Source: Cristatella mucedo (lineage: Eukaryota; Bryozoa; Phylactolaemata; Cristatellidae). Taken from it: DNA of 64,000 nucleotides. The position numbers were made by a program, and so were the translations under genes. The notes under the pieces are model-generated. The model did not search any database. It had not been told where the DNA came from and saw nothing but the letters and a program-made list of their open reading frames with translations. Positions within the stretch are counted from its first letter, which is position 1; each line of letters starts with the position of its first letter. Shown in pieces: positions 12,901-23,690 of this stretch. The stretch spans positions 13,510,001 through 13,574,000 of the forward strand of contig WPIO01000002.1 of the NCBI GenBank assembly GCA_009760855.2, given 5' to 3'.

Positions 12901-15900
12901 TGTGTTCAAAAGTTTAAGATTCTCTTTGCTTTTCAGGTTATAAGATTTCCTAGCGTTGGCTTGTCGCACATGGACAGAATCCTCGTAGAGGAGCACTCGG
13001 GCTGCCAGTGCGGCTGTAAAGTGAACCAGAATCACTGCGACGCAAGAGTCCACGACTACGGTAACTTTATGCCCCTGCTACCTTGCCGTATATCGCTGCT
13101 GAAAAAGGTACTGCTAGAGTGCTGTATTCTTTTCACTGTAGTCAAGGCAACTTCGAAGAGAACCACAGTATGAACCAGTGTGCAGGGGGCTGAGCAAGGT
13201 GCCATCCATGTGCGCATGTCAGCAATACATGCAGTGCAAGCGAGTTGAGAGAATTTGACATGCTGGATGGCTGGGAGGAGTGAAAGAAAAGGTACAACTG
13301 AGTGTCATCTGCACGGAAGTGAAAGCCTAGATTGTGCTTGGCAATCACATCGGTGGGTGGGAGAAACGCTGACCAAGCACTGAGCCCTGAGATATATATG
13401 TAAAATATATCATTCATTTGTATAACGCTCCGAGAGAACCTAATCTCAATTCAGGCGCTTCACATATGCCTCAGAGCTCGAGCCTACGACCTCAGCCAGA
13501 CCTTGGTTGGGGCGAGCACCTTAACCGCTGGACCAATCCAACTCACTCTGTTCAGTGGTTCCTCGGATATCGTTTTTCGTTCACATCGATGCTCTGTAGT
13601 CTCCTGCTGAGATATGATCGGAACCATTGCAGTATAGTGCTAGTGTTGTCTAGGCGAGATTATAGGCCCTAGAAAATAACTTGTTGATCAATAGTATGAA
13701 ACGCTGCAGAAAGATCTAGTTTAATAGATCTTTCTGCAAGCAAGCAGACAGACTTTAACCAAGCCTGCTTTCCTGATAAGGTTGTTATCTACCCAAAGTA
13801 GTGCTCACTCCATGGAGGGATTAGCTCTACACAATTACTGGAACTTACTAGGCTTAAATTTTCAAGATAATAACATTAACAAGAGTATTACATTTTTAAG
13901 CACTGTCAGTGAATTTAATCTCTTTTTAAGTTCTTTGCATGTGCTGTAAAAAAAGCACGATCAAATGATTACTGGCAGAATTCACAATGTCAACAAGCAT
14001 TAAAAATGGTTTAAGGTGACATGCACACTCTCCACATGTAAACAGTTTAGCTAATCTGCCACAACTTGTTCGAGTGTCTTTGATAGGAATGGTAGGAGGG
14101 AGACTGGGCGGAAGTTGCTCAAGCTCTCTCGGTCTAGTGTTGCTTTCTAAATTATTGGCCCTAATTGAATCCTTTTAAAAGGTACTGTAACGCGACCTGA
14201 GACCAAGGGCGTACTTATTATGTTAGTTATTCATGGCAGCAACAGATCTTTGCATTGTAGAAGTAGGACAGTGGGAATACCGGTCTAGAGGGTTAGTTGT
14301 CTTTTTTGAATGGGAGATGGAATTCAAGATGAGGCCACTCGAGGCGGGCTTGAATGTAGAAATCGGGGCTCTGCACGGAATTGAGAGAGAGAGAGGAGTC
14401 AAAAAGAATTTTTATTGAGGGACAAGAGCTCAGAGGGATGCTTCTACCTTGGCGATGGACTCTCTGATATTTTCTATTTTTCTAACAGAGAGGTAAAAAA
14501 CGACGAGATAGATCGAAAGGAAACAAGGCTCACTTGGTAAGTAGTTGACCTGGTAGTGGTCAAGGAGAAGGTTGGTGGTAGAAATAAGCATTTTTTTATT
14601 GCGCATCTGCGATTCAACAAAATTTTTTTTAAGAAGCTAGATTGGCATTTTCTAGGATCGTTTGGTATGATCTGCAATAGTGCTTTCATGTCTGTCGATG
14701 GACAGTCAGTCATTCCGGATATTTTGTACGCTTTTTCAAGCTTTCACCTAATAAATAAGTATTATGTTAGCTGATTAAACAGCCTTATTTGGATAGCGGT
14801 ATAAAAGCCTTTGCCGGCTGTCATCGCCGCTTGAAATTGGAAATAAAGGATGGCTCACTACAGAATTCGAACCCACAACCTCGGTCGTAAAGAGCGAGCA
14901 CCTTACATGTGGGGCTATCACGATCCAATGTATCCAGTTAGTTCAATGTCTCCGGTAAACCACAGGAAATCTAGGCGTGGGTGCATAGTGTGCTTAAATA
15001 TCAGAAGTGCAAACTCGCTAAGCACGCAAGGTAGTGTCGCGTTGTAGCCTTGTACCAATGATGTCAGGTCGGAAGGGGGTCGAGCAGAAGCGACGAAGAT
15101 GATGGTGCTTTGGGGTGCAGTGCTCGCTAAACGGTACTTGGGCTGCACTGTTCGGTGCAATGTGGCTTGGCTAGTGACGCGGCTGCGGGAAGCTGCAAAA
15201 TTTAAGTCCACAGAGTGTAAGCTTGTGCGCAAGTAACTCTGATCTAGTTTGTTCATCGAACGGCATGCGAAGTGCCTACATCCGGTTCGGTCAAACGTGG
15301 AAACGCAGCAGTGAAGCAAGCTGTCGGACAGCCTACAATAGTTAGACTATTAGATGTCAAGAACTGCTTACTGATGTAGTTTCAATTTCCACATTGAGCT
15401 AGCTGATCCAAAATGTCATGAAACGTGCGTGGCTTGCACGTTTCTTGCCATGCAACGTGTTAGTGATCCAATTTTTAGGGAGCATAACTTATTTTGAGGC
15501 ACCATTGAAGAGGTGAGGACGCACATCGATGAGACCAAATAGTTAACTACAACATATTCGTGACCAACATTATACAGACCCACCCCAATTTAAGTTCAAA
15601 ACAGTTGAGACCTTTCTAGGCTAGAATAGCACTCAACTTGTACCGGCATCAGATGAAATAAGAACACAGCCAATTTTTGACCATACGTCGCTCTGTGATC
15701 CTAAAGGTATGCTATTAAATCAGAGAGAAAAAGGAAATTTACACGTACATGCCTATATTTATTACGAACATTGTAAAGCGTATATTGCGACATTAAAAAA
15801 ATTCAAGTTAATGAAAAATTAGGCTCGATCCGTCAACAGAACTACCCACACAGAAACCTGGTATATAGTATATAATACTGAGTCATGTGATAAGCCTGAC

Positions 15901-17786
15901 TATCAACTCATGTATGCTTTTTTATTACAACTGTCTAATTTTCAAGTCAAAATTTGTGCGCAAAACTCGGTGCTCGAGATCATTTGGATTCGGATTAATC
16001 GTATAGAGCTGCCGATATTGAGCTGGTACAAAGTTTAAGATCGTATGATGAGTGGGTTCAAATGCACGGCAGGTCATCGCCAAGTGCGACAGAGTTCATT
16101 TATAATGCAATGGACTATGCCTGGTTTATATTTTAATGGGTCAGAGGTGTCCCGCAGACTTGAATCTAGGGCCGTCACTATGCATAGCGAAATAAATCTC
16201 AAAAGACAGGGCCGGCAGTAAATTTGAGTCTTCTCGCACATTTTGTACAGGCGGATAGATCTAATTTACACTTAAATTCAAAATTATTCCTGAAATAACT
16301 TGATAGATATTATTTTTGCTTGTTGGATGTATATATTCGCACTGCTGCATGCCCACAAGAATTTCCTCTGATTTTTCCATGGGCCAGATTTACTGTAATT
16401 GCAACGCTGGCTGGTGCCCATAAACAACTTTCAGACAAAATATTGAGAGACTCGATTTTTTTGTAGTTGACGACTTGTGTCTCTGTCAATGCAAAGTGAA
16501 ACAGGAACGGCCATGTGAGCGTAAGAAATCATGGAATTACACTACTTGCTCTTGCGAGTGTTCCAGATCAGAGTTTTGTCAAAGAAATCAAGAATTCAAC
16601 AGCAAAAACTGCTCGTAAGTCACGTACGTAGTAAGAGGTAAATTGCGGCAGGGTAGTGTTTATAACAGTGGCTCTGGCGGCAGATGTTCTTGTGGGAGTC
16701 TCATGGAGATACAGCGGGCGAACGTTAGTGGTAAAAGTGACTCTGCCTTATTACTCTTAAAGCTTAAATGTATATATATGAGAGCTCGATCAATTGCAGC
16801 AGACGACACGAAATATAACATGCATCAGTGGCCTGACGCTCCGCTGTGTCAATGGCTTAACTATTGGCCACTGGTGAGGCATGTACATTAACGTCAAAGC
16901 TCTTCACTAACTACAACAGCAGAAGCCGCAGACACACAGGACGGTGGGAAATTACATTGCAGTGGTATCAGCTGATCAATGGATGCTTAAAAAAATGACA
17001 ACGACTTCATTGGCCTCACCAGGATTCGAACTTTGACAGCTAGCGGAAACTAGTAACACACTGGCTAAACTACTAGAGCTTTCTCGTACTCCCAGATCCT
17101 CTGAAGGCCCTAAGTTAATTTGTTCCTTACCTAAAGACCGCTGGCAACCGAAGCTGTTCTGGAGCTGCCACTTTCCGAGTGTTCATTTGTATGTGCATGC
17201 GGTTTTTCTTTAATACTTCACGATTCCATTACAGCCTAGGAAAAGTGATTAATGGGAGATTTAGTTCTATGGGAGTGATATGTAAAATTATGGTTATTAT
17301 TTTCTTATTTTTATCTCTTCTTTCTCCGCAGTCCATGGCTGTGTCTGTGTGCAATATTTTTTTTAAATCATTGCTCTATGGCTTTGTCTTTCTGTCCATG
17401 TGCGATGAAAGCAGTTGCTTACTGTCTGAACTTATAATTTGAGTGCTCTTAAGAAAAATCTCTGTCAAGTACCTCCCTATTTTTTTTGGCTGTGTGGAGC
17501 TAAGCTCAAAAATACATACAACGACCCCAAGTTCCACAAAATTCCCAGAGCCCGTAGCTGGACTACAAAATAATCTTAGGCATTTTGCAGTTTTGCAGTT
17601 TTGCATGGTTTATGAATATCAGCCAAAACAGAGTATATCATGAATGTGCTAGCTCTAGAGTGAAGGTAACTGCTGCTGAATGTGCATCAAGGTAATTTTA
17701 CGTCAATCAATTCGCTGGCTCAAAATAAGTTTGAATTAGATGCCGCACGGGTGACGTCTTTTTACAGGTGCGTTTCAATATGCTAG
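6833..17786 (+). CDS. Gene A: secreted PDGF/VEGF-family growth factor, six coding exons, 230 aa
   Basis: Joined coding exons are 6833-6928, 9254-9347, 11920-12131, 12937-13060, 16467-16614 and 17768-17786 (693 nt with stop). Every intron is GT..AG and the phases (0,1,0,1,2) keep one frame. Residues 1-30 form a signal peptide, 31-81 a linker, 82-161 the cystine-knot domain and 180-230 a cysteine-rich CXC module like the C-terminus of VEGF-C/D and insect PVFs. Knot cysteines are C82, C110, C114, C121, C157 and C159. The core P-E-Y-V-x3-R-C-G-G-G-C matches the family signature except that C2 is Tyr and C4 is Gly, the two interchain-disulfide positions. Sequons are N126-Q-T and N199-Y-T; a dibasic K77-R78 could be cleaved before the knot. 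The expected role, from the family, is an extracellular dimeric ligand of a VEGFR/PDGFR/PVR-type receptor kinase. Gene B, 22 kb downstream, is a paralogue with the same exon plan. The exact orthologue is unknown, so no symbol is given. Confidence 0.85.
7390..7532 (-). repeat. SINE family 2 copy in gene A intron 1
   Basis: On the minus strand, a tRNA-like head with GGTTTCGAATCCTG (B box), then CCGTTACGCTCGCTCTATAAAG near the tail. Confidence 0.55.
8136..8290 (+). repeat. SINE family 2 copy in gene A intron 1
   Basis: AGCCCAGGGGGTAAGGTGC (A box), ATGGGTTCGAATCCTGC (good B box), then GGTCCTTTGTTGCTGACTGC and GGTGGTGATTGCCGT, the family body. Confidence 0.75.
8392..8408. repeat. Poly-C run
   Basis: Seventeen consecutive C residues in gene A intron 1; the length may be affected by assembly. 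Confidence 0.9.
9254..9347 (+). CDS. Gene A exon 2: N-terminal linker (residues 33-63 plus one base)
   Basis: The acceptor TTCATTTACAG precedes AATTCCTGTG, and the exon ends AAGACAG before GTATAT (phase 1). It encodes a short polar segment whose core D-L-S-P-K-x-M-P-E-S-A is almost identical to exon 2 of gene B, so it is coding rather than chance. It carries a cysteine (C35) that gene B lacks, and a basic G-R-K-K patch near its end. Confidence 0.8.
9918..9950. repeat. (AT)n microsatellite
   Basis: About 33 bp of alternating AT in gene A intron 2, next to a partial SINE copy. Confidence 0.9.
9964..10048 (-). repeat. Partial SINE family 1 copy
   Basis: Only the tRNA-like head is recognisable (minus strand TGGTTTGGCCCAG...AGGTGCTCGCCATGACC). 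The tail side is replaced by the (AT)n run. Confidence 0.45.
10638..11006 (+). mobile_element. L2-like LINE 3' end in gene A intron 2
   Basis: Shares with the better copy at 55330-56670 the sequences GCCACTAACCA, CATGCTGAC, CACCCCTAACCATG, GCAAATGTAAAGCGCCTAGA and an ATT-rich terminal repeat. Only the last ~370 bp remain. Confidence 0.75.
11007..11919. other. Rest of gene A intron 2
   Basis: No repeat or coding element recognised apart from a small CTACCTTG triplication at about 11055-11090. Confidence 0.4.
11920..12131 (+). CDS. Gene A exon 3: first half of the cystine-knot domain (residues 65-134)
   Basis: The acceptor CTCTTGCAG gives phase 1 (G|GA, Gly-64) and the donor GAG|GTACGT gives phase 0. 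The exon carries knot cysteines C82, C110, C114 and C121 and the signature R-C-G-G-G-C. Residues L-K-A-C-A-P followed by N-Q-T correspond to the VEGF segment that carries a conserved N-glycan. The extended first cysteine-to-signature spacing is normal for the family. The canonical signature cysteines C2 and C4 are Tyr-104 and Gly-113. Confidence 0.9.
12937..13060 (+). CDS. Gene A exon 4: second half of the cystine-knot domain (residues 135-175)
   Basis: The acceptor TGCTTTTCAG precedes GTTATAAGA and the donor is TACG|GTAACT (phase 1). The segment E-E-H-S-G-C-Q-C-G-C supplies the final C-x-C of the knot (C157, C159) plus an extra C161 and C168, leading into the CXC tail. Its length, 124 nt, equals that of exon 4 of gene B; 18 of 41 residues are identical. 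Confidence 0.9.
13142..13390 (-). mobile_element. L2-like reverse transcriptase fragment in gene A intron 4
   Basis: The minus strand reads D-V-I-A-K-H-N-L-G-F-H-F-R-A-D-D-T-Q-L-Y, the catalytic region, with Y-A-D-D changed to R-A-D-D. The same protein segment is in the copy at 55330-56670. Confidence 0.75.
13411..13542 (-). repeat. SINE family 1 copy in gene A intron 4
   Basis: Nearly full length: GGTCCAGCGGTTAAGGTGC, CTGAGGTCGTAGGCTCGAGC and GAGATTAGGTTCTCTCGGAG on the minus strand. Confidence 0.75.
13705..13738. repeat. Perfect 14-bp inverted repeat
   Basis: TGCAGAAAGATCTA (13705-13718) and its exact complement (13725-13738) flank a 6-bp loop. Confidence 0.9.
13740..16466. other. Rest of gene A intron 4
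   Basis: Apart from the SINE 2 copy at 14770-14932, no coding or repeat element was recognised. Confidence 0.4.
14770..14932 (-). repeat. SINE family 2 copy in gene A intron 4
   Basis: Minus strand: AGCCCCACATGTAAGGTGCTC, GTTGTGGGTTCGAATTCTG (B box), then CATCCTTTATTTCCAATTTC and the AATAAGGCTGTTTAATCAGC tail. Confidence 0.7.
16467..16614 (+). CDS. Gene A exon 5: CXC (CX10CXCXC) module (residues 177-224)
   Basis: The acceptor TTTTTTTGTAG gives codon G|TT (Val-176) and the donor TGCTC|GTAAGT gives phase 2. The exon encodes C-x-C-x-C, then C192-x10-C203-x-C205-x-C207-x5-C213-x10-C224, the repeat type of VEGF-C/D silk-homology tails. The run T-C-S-C-E-C-S-R is shared with gene B. The sequon is N199-Y-T. 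Length is 148 nt, the same as in gene B. Confidence 0.88.
17018..17085 (-). repeat. Possible tRNA-like SINE head in gene A intron 5
   Basis: GTTCGAATCCTGGTGAGG on the minus strand fits a B box, with an A-box-like stretch upstream. The family cannot be assigned. Confidence 0.3.
17768..17786 (+). CDS. Gene A exon 6: five terminal residues and stop
   Basis: The acceptor CTTTTTACAG precedes GTGCG. The split codon TC|G (Ser-225) is followed by C-V-S-I-C and TAG. The resulting C-S-C-V-x2-C completes the last CXC repeat. The acceptor and the next ~130 bp align with the matching exon of gene B, which supports such a small coding exon. It was found by homology and phase only. Confidence 0.7.
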
Positions 17787-18215
17787 CAGAAAAACCGAGG
17801 CTGAATTCAGCAACTCAACTCGTGCCTCTCGAACCGCTCAATCTGGCACCCAGCAAGTTTATTCCATGCGAGACCGCTGCCAGCACCAGGAATTGGACTC
17901 ACGTTGGAACCTTGACACACTTAGCTAGTTAATTTCAAAGCAAATTACGGAGAATGATTGGTGCTCCATGGATACCCCATCATTGCGATTCAGCTCCAAA
18001 GTAAGAAGCTAGGAAAGCGTTGTATCTAGGCAAAGCGTCATCGACTGTACATACTGTATTCGAAAAAACAGTTACATACACTCATATGTGTGCCCAATTA
18101 AGTCTTTTACTCAGACGAGCTCTCACGGAGGTCTGTTATTCAGAGACTGGAAAGTGAAACCTTGCTAATATTTGATGACTAATGATTATTGATGGCGAAT
18201 AAACTGCAGCTCGAG
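17787..18215 (+). other. Gene A 3' UTR with polyadenylation signal
   Basis: After the TAG the sequence continues to resemble the gene B 3' UTR (for example GGCTGAATTC, and CAAGTTTATTCCA against CAAGTTCATTCCA). An AATAAA lies at 18198-18203 in the context GATGGCGAATAAA, and gene B has GATGACGAATAAA. The cleavage site is inferred to be about 10-20 bp further on. Confidence 0.6.
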
Positions 18216-18564
18216 TTACGTTTGACTCCGAGTTGGTGCCATCTAAATGATCGCTGCCCGTTGTGTAGACACTTCAGTGAAAGGGATGGAGACATCAAAT
18301 TCCAAGTGAAACTTTATAAACTAAGAAAAACTGGAGTGGCCACTTTACACACGTCCAATTTGTCTAATTTGTTTGAACGCATTGAATTGTTCAGATGAAA
18401 GAAGTTAATTTTTTGCGTACAGTATCCTCAGGCTGCACCTCCGGCAGACATTGATTCTGGCATGACCTTTGATTCTGGAATCTGGAACTTGAAAATATAA
18501 AAGTGCACTCGTCTTCTTTCAGAGCTCAAAATTACCAAACATTACTTAATATAGGGAAATAGTA

Positions 18565-18660
18565 ATAAAAATAATTATACATTCGATACAGCTACCTCAG
18601 AGAGCTCAATCTCTTTCAAAACACTTTACACTTGCTTCAAAGGAGGCAGGATCGCAAATA
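18565..18660 (-). mobile_element. L2-like LINE tail fragment
   Basis: On the minus strand: AAGTGTAAAGTGTTTTGAAAG and GAGATTGAGCTCTCTGAGG. It begins about 350 bp past the gene A polyadenylation signal. Confidence 0.5.
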
Positions 18661-18942
18661 TTAAATGCAACGCCGAATTGGGACGTGGGTTATTTGGAAA
18701 ATTTTTTGTCGCCAAATAGAAATCCTTTTCTATTGAAAAGACATCAGAGATATCTGAAAATGCTTTCGTCCACTAGCATGCCACTTATATGACATCCGAA
18801 TGATGGAAAGGAGTAACTAGCAATTGCTTGAACCTGAAGCGCCATTCAACCACCTGCCATTACCCGTTAGTGACGGAGAAGCGACGCACAATAAATAAAA
18901 AGGAATACACAAAGATTATCGGCGAGGAATGAACTACTCATC

Positions 18943-20566
18943 TTAGTGAATCAAACCGCCATGTTCGCAGTAATGGTTAATTTCAAAATGATTCGGCAAC
19001 GCGTCGTAGAGACGGTTCAGGATCATGTCGTGGCCGGGCCTGGTCGCCGGCATCAACGGGCGGCAGCTCGACAGCGCGTGCCATAGCGTCTCTCTCTTTC
19101 CTCGGGGCAGCGACGGCAGTTGACTCCAAGGAGTCAAAGCGACGGCTCATGGCGCGAACCACAAGCAGGTTCAAGAGGGCTCGGTGAAGGAAGCGCTAGG
19201 CCTTGAACGACACTCCGAAGCCGGTACGAAGAAGCAGCTGTGTGAAAAAAGCAGCTGTGAAAAAAGAAAAAAATGCGAAAAAAGAAGCAGCTGTGCGTGG
19301 CGTAGTGGTCGGTGCCGGTGCCGTAGGCACCGGGACACTCTGCCCTGGTCGAGCTGGGCAGCTCACTGCTCTCCGGTGGCGGCTGCGAGTCACCTCTGGA
19401 GGTGACTCATGCGGATTACCGTCTCAGCCGGTTTGAAGACAACGTCGGGCAGAGGTTCGTCGCTTCGGCTGATTTCGAGCTCGGCACCGCACAACCTCAC
19501 GTGGTGCAACGTAGCTTCCGAGCCTCGGCCCACAGTGATCTGTAGCCATCTTGGTTCCCAGTGGGCACGTCACTGAGCTGACCGCCGCTGAGGAACAGCG
19601 AGCCCTGCTCGTCGGTGATGGGAGCGGCGGCACTCATCGCCCGGATCGCCAGTCCTAGCCGGTATCAGGCCGCCGTCAAGACGGTGGTTTGTGGACGGCA
19701 GAGTATCCCCGTGTGGCTCAGTGGTGCGGCTCGCAGGATCCACGCATTCTTCCCGGTGTCGCACCACATCCAGCCCCCACCAGCCGTCTGCGGAGCGAAC
19801 GGGAGGTGAGCGGACGAGCGTCGCGGGAGGCAGCAGGCGGTCCTGCACAGGCGCATAGCAGCAGCCTCCGTTGGCTCAAGCAGCCAGGCTGGCACCATCC
19901 TCGCTCGGCACAGGTTATCGAGTCTGGGCAGTGAGAACGTCCACAAGGCGTTCGGCTTCTGCCAGGGTGCGAGGAGAGAGGCGTGCACTGCACTGATGTC
20001 CCTCGCAAGGGTCTGGTACTCCTTCTGGTTGTCCGCCTTCGGGGCGCCCGGGTATGCAACTGCTTCGCCGCCGGGCAGGCTGGGGATGGAAGCGCCATGC
20101 AGCCGGACGCTTACCGTTGTGCGGCCTTTGCAGAGCTGGCCGACTGAGTAACATTTCTCTGGGCGTAAGCGTTGGCAAAGAGTGCTGGCGGCCTCCTCTG
20201 CGGCTGAGTTCCTGCAGTCCGTGCCGCGACGATGAAAAGAGCGCCAGGTCGTCGGCGAGACCATTGACAGCGAGGCGCGAGTCACCCACCCGGTAGCTTG
20301 AAGCGTCGCGTGCCACGATCGACCTCACGATTGATTCAACGGTCACGTCAAACAGGATGGGCGACAGGGGATTGATCGCCCTGCCGCACGCTTGCTGTCG
20401 CATGAAACGTCGCGAGGTCTTGGTCGCGCACATGCAGCACTATCGATGCATCTGTGTATAGCCGGTCCACAAACCCGCAGAAGTCCAGGTCCGCCCTGAC
20501 GCTTCGCAGGGCACGCATGAGCACCTTAGAATTACTTCTAATTCTCTGACCAAGCCACCATCGCAC
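18943..20566 (-). mobile_element. Decayed R2/NeSL-clade non-LTR retrotransposon (RT and C-terminal parts)
   Basis: Minus-strand frames at 20566-20348, 20433-19915, 20285-19665 and 19137-18943 read in order along one degraded protein with frameshifts. V-R-Q-G-D-Q-S-P-V and P-L-S-P-I-L-F-D form the RT core entry. L-A-D-D-L-A-L-F is the catalytic box. A-S-L-L-A-P-W-Q-K and T-F-S-L-P-R-L-D are typical of the R2/NeSL thumb. E-T-L-W-H-A-L-S-S-C-R-P-L with H-D-M-I-L-N-R-L resembles the C-terminal zinc-knuckle and endonuclease approach of this clade. The GC-rich base composition differs from its flanks. The end points are limits of what I can recognise. Confidence 0.75.
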
Positions 20567-20639
20567 TACTCAAGCCAACGTATACCTCTGTGAACGCCTT
20601 GGTAAGAGAGAACAGATTAGAGTCTCCATCTCGTCATTC

Positions 20640-22920
20640 CCATCCCTTCTGGTCCGTACCCTCTCACCGTCCAGCTCTTCTACAATCTTTTCCTTCACGA
20701 CTGTCTCCTTGGAGCTCGTCTTTACATTGCTTCCAGAGCTAGAAATGCCACCAGTCCTCTAGACCAAGCCTCTTTATGAGCTGCACAGACAGAACATTTT
20801 TTGCCTATCGTTGAGGATATTTTAAATGTGTCTATGCTTACCAGTGAAGTCACCTCCTCATCTGGATACGGCTGTTGTTGTAGTTCGATTGTATGCAGGC
20901 TCCTCTGATCAGCCGCTAGTGAACAGCTGTTAGGAGCATCGCCGAGAGGGGGCGGTGCACAGCTGTGGTCCGCCTGTGACGTTGCGTGGACACAGGCCAG
21001 TAACCAGCTGCAGGGTCGGCCAGCTCACAGTTGTGGTCCTCCTAGATCAGTCATTGGGGTCGACCAGGGGACAGTAGGAGTTAAGTCGAGAGGAGTCGAG
21101 TGGGAGAAGGAGGCGAAGAGAGCCGTGCGTCCCTCGGCTTCATGCGTCGCATAATAAACTGTGGGTGTCGGTCATCGGCTGGCTCTGCTGTGCGAACCGA
21201 ATGACAGTTGTCAGGAAACTTATTTGAAGACCTTTCCGAGGCCACGGGAATTGGAAAAACGTTCGTTGAGTCCACCTTCTGCAGCTATATTAGTGTGGCT
21301 ATTTGATGAGCTAACCATCACCTTTTCCCTCCTAATTTAAGACTCTTGAGCAAGCGGTGACTCAGCAGCTAAACAATACAATCAGCTCACTAGACCATGC
21401 TAGCCAATTCCGACGTCGATTTATAGCTAGCCCGTCCATCGAAGGGTTACATCTGCAAGCGTTTTAAAATGTTTGTTGTAACAAAGCCGATCCGCTTAGG
21501 ACTTCTGGGTAGGGCCTCTCTGCTACTTCTCTCAGGTCTCATATTCGTCTCGATTAGCCAGTTCCTCCCGGAGCGAGCCTTTGACCCACCCCACCCACCC
21601 CTAGGGTCGGCTGCCGCAGCGATAGCCAGGCCATGTATGTCCTATCTCACTTAATGCAGAGATGCCGAATCTTCGACGTAAATGGCTCCAAGTCGGCCCC
21701 AGGGGAGCCCATAAAGTATGAGGAACCTCAGCGTTCGGTTTCGTTCGGGCTTGATTTTCGCAATCTGCACTTTTCCTCGGACACTTTGTCGCCGAACATA
21801 TTGTTGCCTTCTATTCTGACGCAACGCACGCACGCAGCTCAACCTTTCCAGCGACTCATCTTTGCCATAATCAGCATCGAATGACTTAATTCCACTATGC
21901 AGCGTGCATCGACGACATTCGCACTTGGATGATCGCTAAGATCCTGCTTCGTGACGACGATAATGCCGGGTACCTGGCAGTTATTTACACGCTTATTTCA
22001 CCTTTAAGTTTGAAGACCTTAAAGTGTGACGCTCTGGCGGCACACCAGCGACGACACGGAAACACCGAGGGCCCTTCATAAACCTTGTATTCGGCTGACG
22101 CTTGCAGCGAGCAGCCGTTCTCACCTCCGCCTCTGCCCGAACTCCAACTCACCTTCTGCCCGTTTGCTCATCCAGCGTCTGCCTACCAGTGGCAGCTCAT
22201 CAAACTCGAATTGATGAGCCACCACTGCCTGCTTGCAGCTTGTATCTAAGCTACGTGCCCTAGCTAGTCAAGGATAGGCCAGGTGATAGCTGCATATCGG
22301 CCTTTGTCCAAGCCGTAGACCTTACACGCCAAGATATCGCATAGATAGATATTCAGTTCGTTTAGGCATGTATAGGAAAAACAAACTATTGTAACCACCA
22401 TTATAGAATAGTTTGTATTTTTTCAGGTTGAAAGTGTTTGTAAAGATCGTCAGCGTAAAGACTAGGGTTACGCTTTGAGCCAGTAGAATCTCAGCGATTG
22501 CTGTAAATTCGTGATATTTCCGGTTCGAGCTCTCGAACCTGGCTCTCATACCTGGCTGTCGCACCTGGCTCTCGTACCTCGGCTTGCGACGGTCGCCGTG
22601 CCATTCCTGGCGACTAAATCAAACAGTGTTGCCGATCGAGCTTTCTGTTCGCTAGTTTGGAAACCGCCTCTGGCCAAGGTTTCCGCCTGATGTGACTGCA
22701 CATCCTCTAAGTACGGGCCGACGGCGCGCCTCTTTTCTTTTCTCATGCTTTGTTTGCTCACCTATGCATTGCACGCTACATGTTACTACCGTGGATTCTG
22801 CTCACTGGCTGCCCTGATTGTCGTCTTGTGTAGTTTAGCATACTGGCCGAACCCAATATACCTCTGCTTTCTCATGCTTGTGGCGAGTCAAATAGCGAGA
22901 CACATGTAAAAAACCACGGT
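20640..22920. other. Stretch with no recognised gene
   Basis: No coding, RNA or repeat element could be supported; frames are short and overlap on both strands. Confidence 0.4.
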
Positions 22921-22955
22921 CATCTGTTTTCTCGTGCAGCAAATTGTAAGGCGCC

Positions 22956-22965
22956 GAGAGAGAGA

Positions 22966-22999
<34 letters not shown>
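22956..22999. repeat. (GA)n microsatellite
   Basis: About 44 bp of GA with a single GGG interruption, inside what seems to be an expanded L2-tail AGAGAGAG segment. Confidence 0.9.
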
Positions 23000-23001
<2 letters not shown>

Positions 23002-23099
23002 CAATTTTATTAGGCGCAATATAAATGACCTTTTTTATACTAAGTTATCCATTTTCAATTTGAACTCTGAAAACAAAGTGTACTTTCAAAATTCCGGTT

Positions 23100-23190
23100 G
23101 GATGAAATATAAAGCGCATAGAAAGAGATTGAGTTCTCTCAGAGCGCTTTTATCAAGTGCATTATTATTATTATTATTATTATTATTATG
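23100..23190 (+). mobile_element. L2-like LINE tail
   Basis: AAAGCGCATAGAAAGAGATTG, then TTCTCTCAGAGCGCTTTTATC and nine ATT units. Confidence 0.65.
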
Positions 23191-23313
23191 AAGTAGATTG
23201 AAATAGCTATAATTAAAAAACTCTGCATTTGTGGCAAGAATCACGAGACTTTAAAAATCAGAGTATTGCTGTGAGGCGTGGTATGAATGTCAAAATTAAA
23301 GTTATTGGTTAGC

Positions 23314-23440
23314 TTATTCAGCAGCCTCATTTTCGGAGCAACAGAGGGGAATTAGTTGGTATCACCACTATTTAAGTGCACGGGCTCGAACCCACGACCT
23401 GGGTCGTAAAGAGCAAACACCTTACCACAGGGTTAAGACC
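23314..23440 (-). repeat. SINE family 2 copy
   Basis: Minus strand: CCCTGTGGTAAGGTGTTTGC and GGTCGTGGGTTCGAGCCCG, with the tail GAGGCTGCTGAATAAGCTAA. Confidence 0.6.
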
Positions 23441-23577
23441 AAGTTTGCACCAATAGCGCGGTTAGCGCCATGTTATGGCAGAATAAGAGAATAGCAAATA
23501 GCCGTATTTGATTTTCATAGAATCAAAAGGTTGATTGCACCCAGCAGTTGCATTTGCATTTGGCTAGATTGGTAAAT

Positions 23578-23690
23578 AATTCATAAACTTCTAACCATTT
23601 GATCTTACTCCTTTACAGCAAATGAAAGTGCCTACAAAATATTAGGTTCTCAGAGGGTGCTTATACAAATATATTAATCGTATTACAAAG
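23578..23690 (+). mobile_element. L2-like LINE tail
   Basis: CTAACCATTTGATC, CAGCAAATGAAAGTGCCTAC and TTCTCAGAGGGTGC, a diverged copy of the family 3' end. Confidence 0.5.

Noticed and set aside
18189-18398. 69-codon frame after the gene A stop as an extra CXC exon
   Set aside because: It contains the AATAAA and 3' UTR sequence homologous to gene B and lacks the CXC cysteine spacing.
19665-20285. 206-codon minus-strand frame as a separate host gene
   Set aside because: It reads as part of the decayed R2/NeSL-like polyprotein, in order with the frames on either side.
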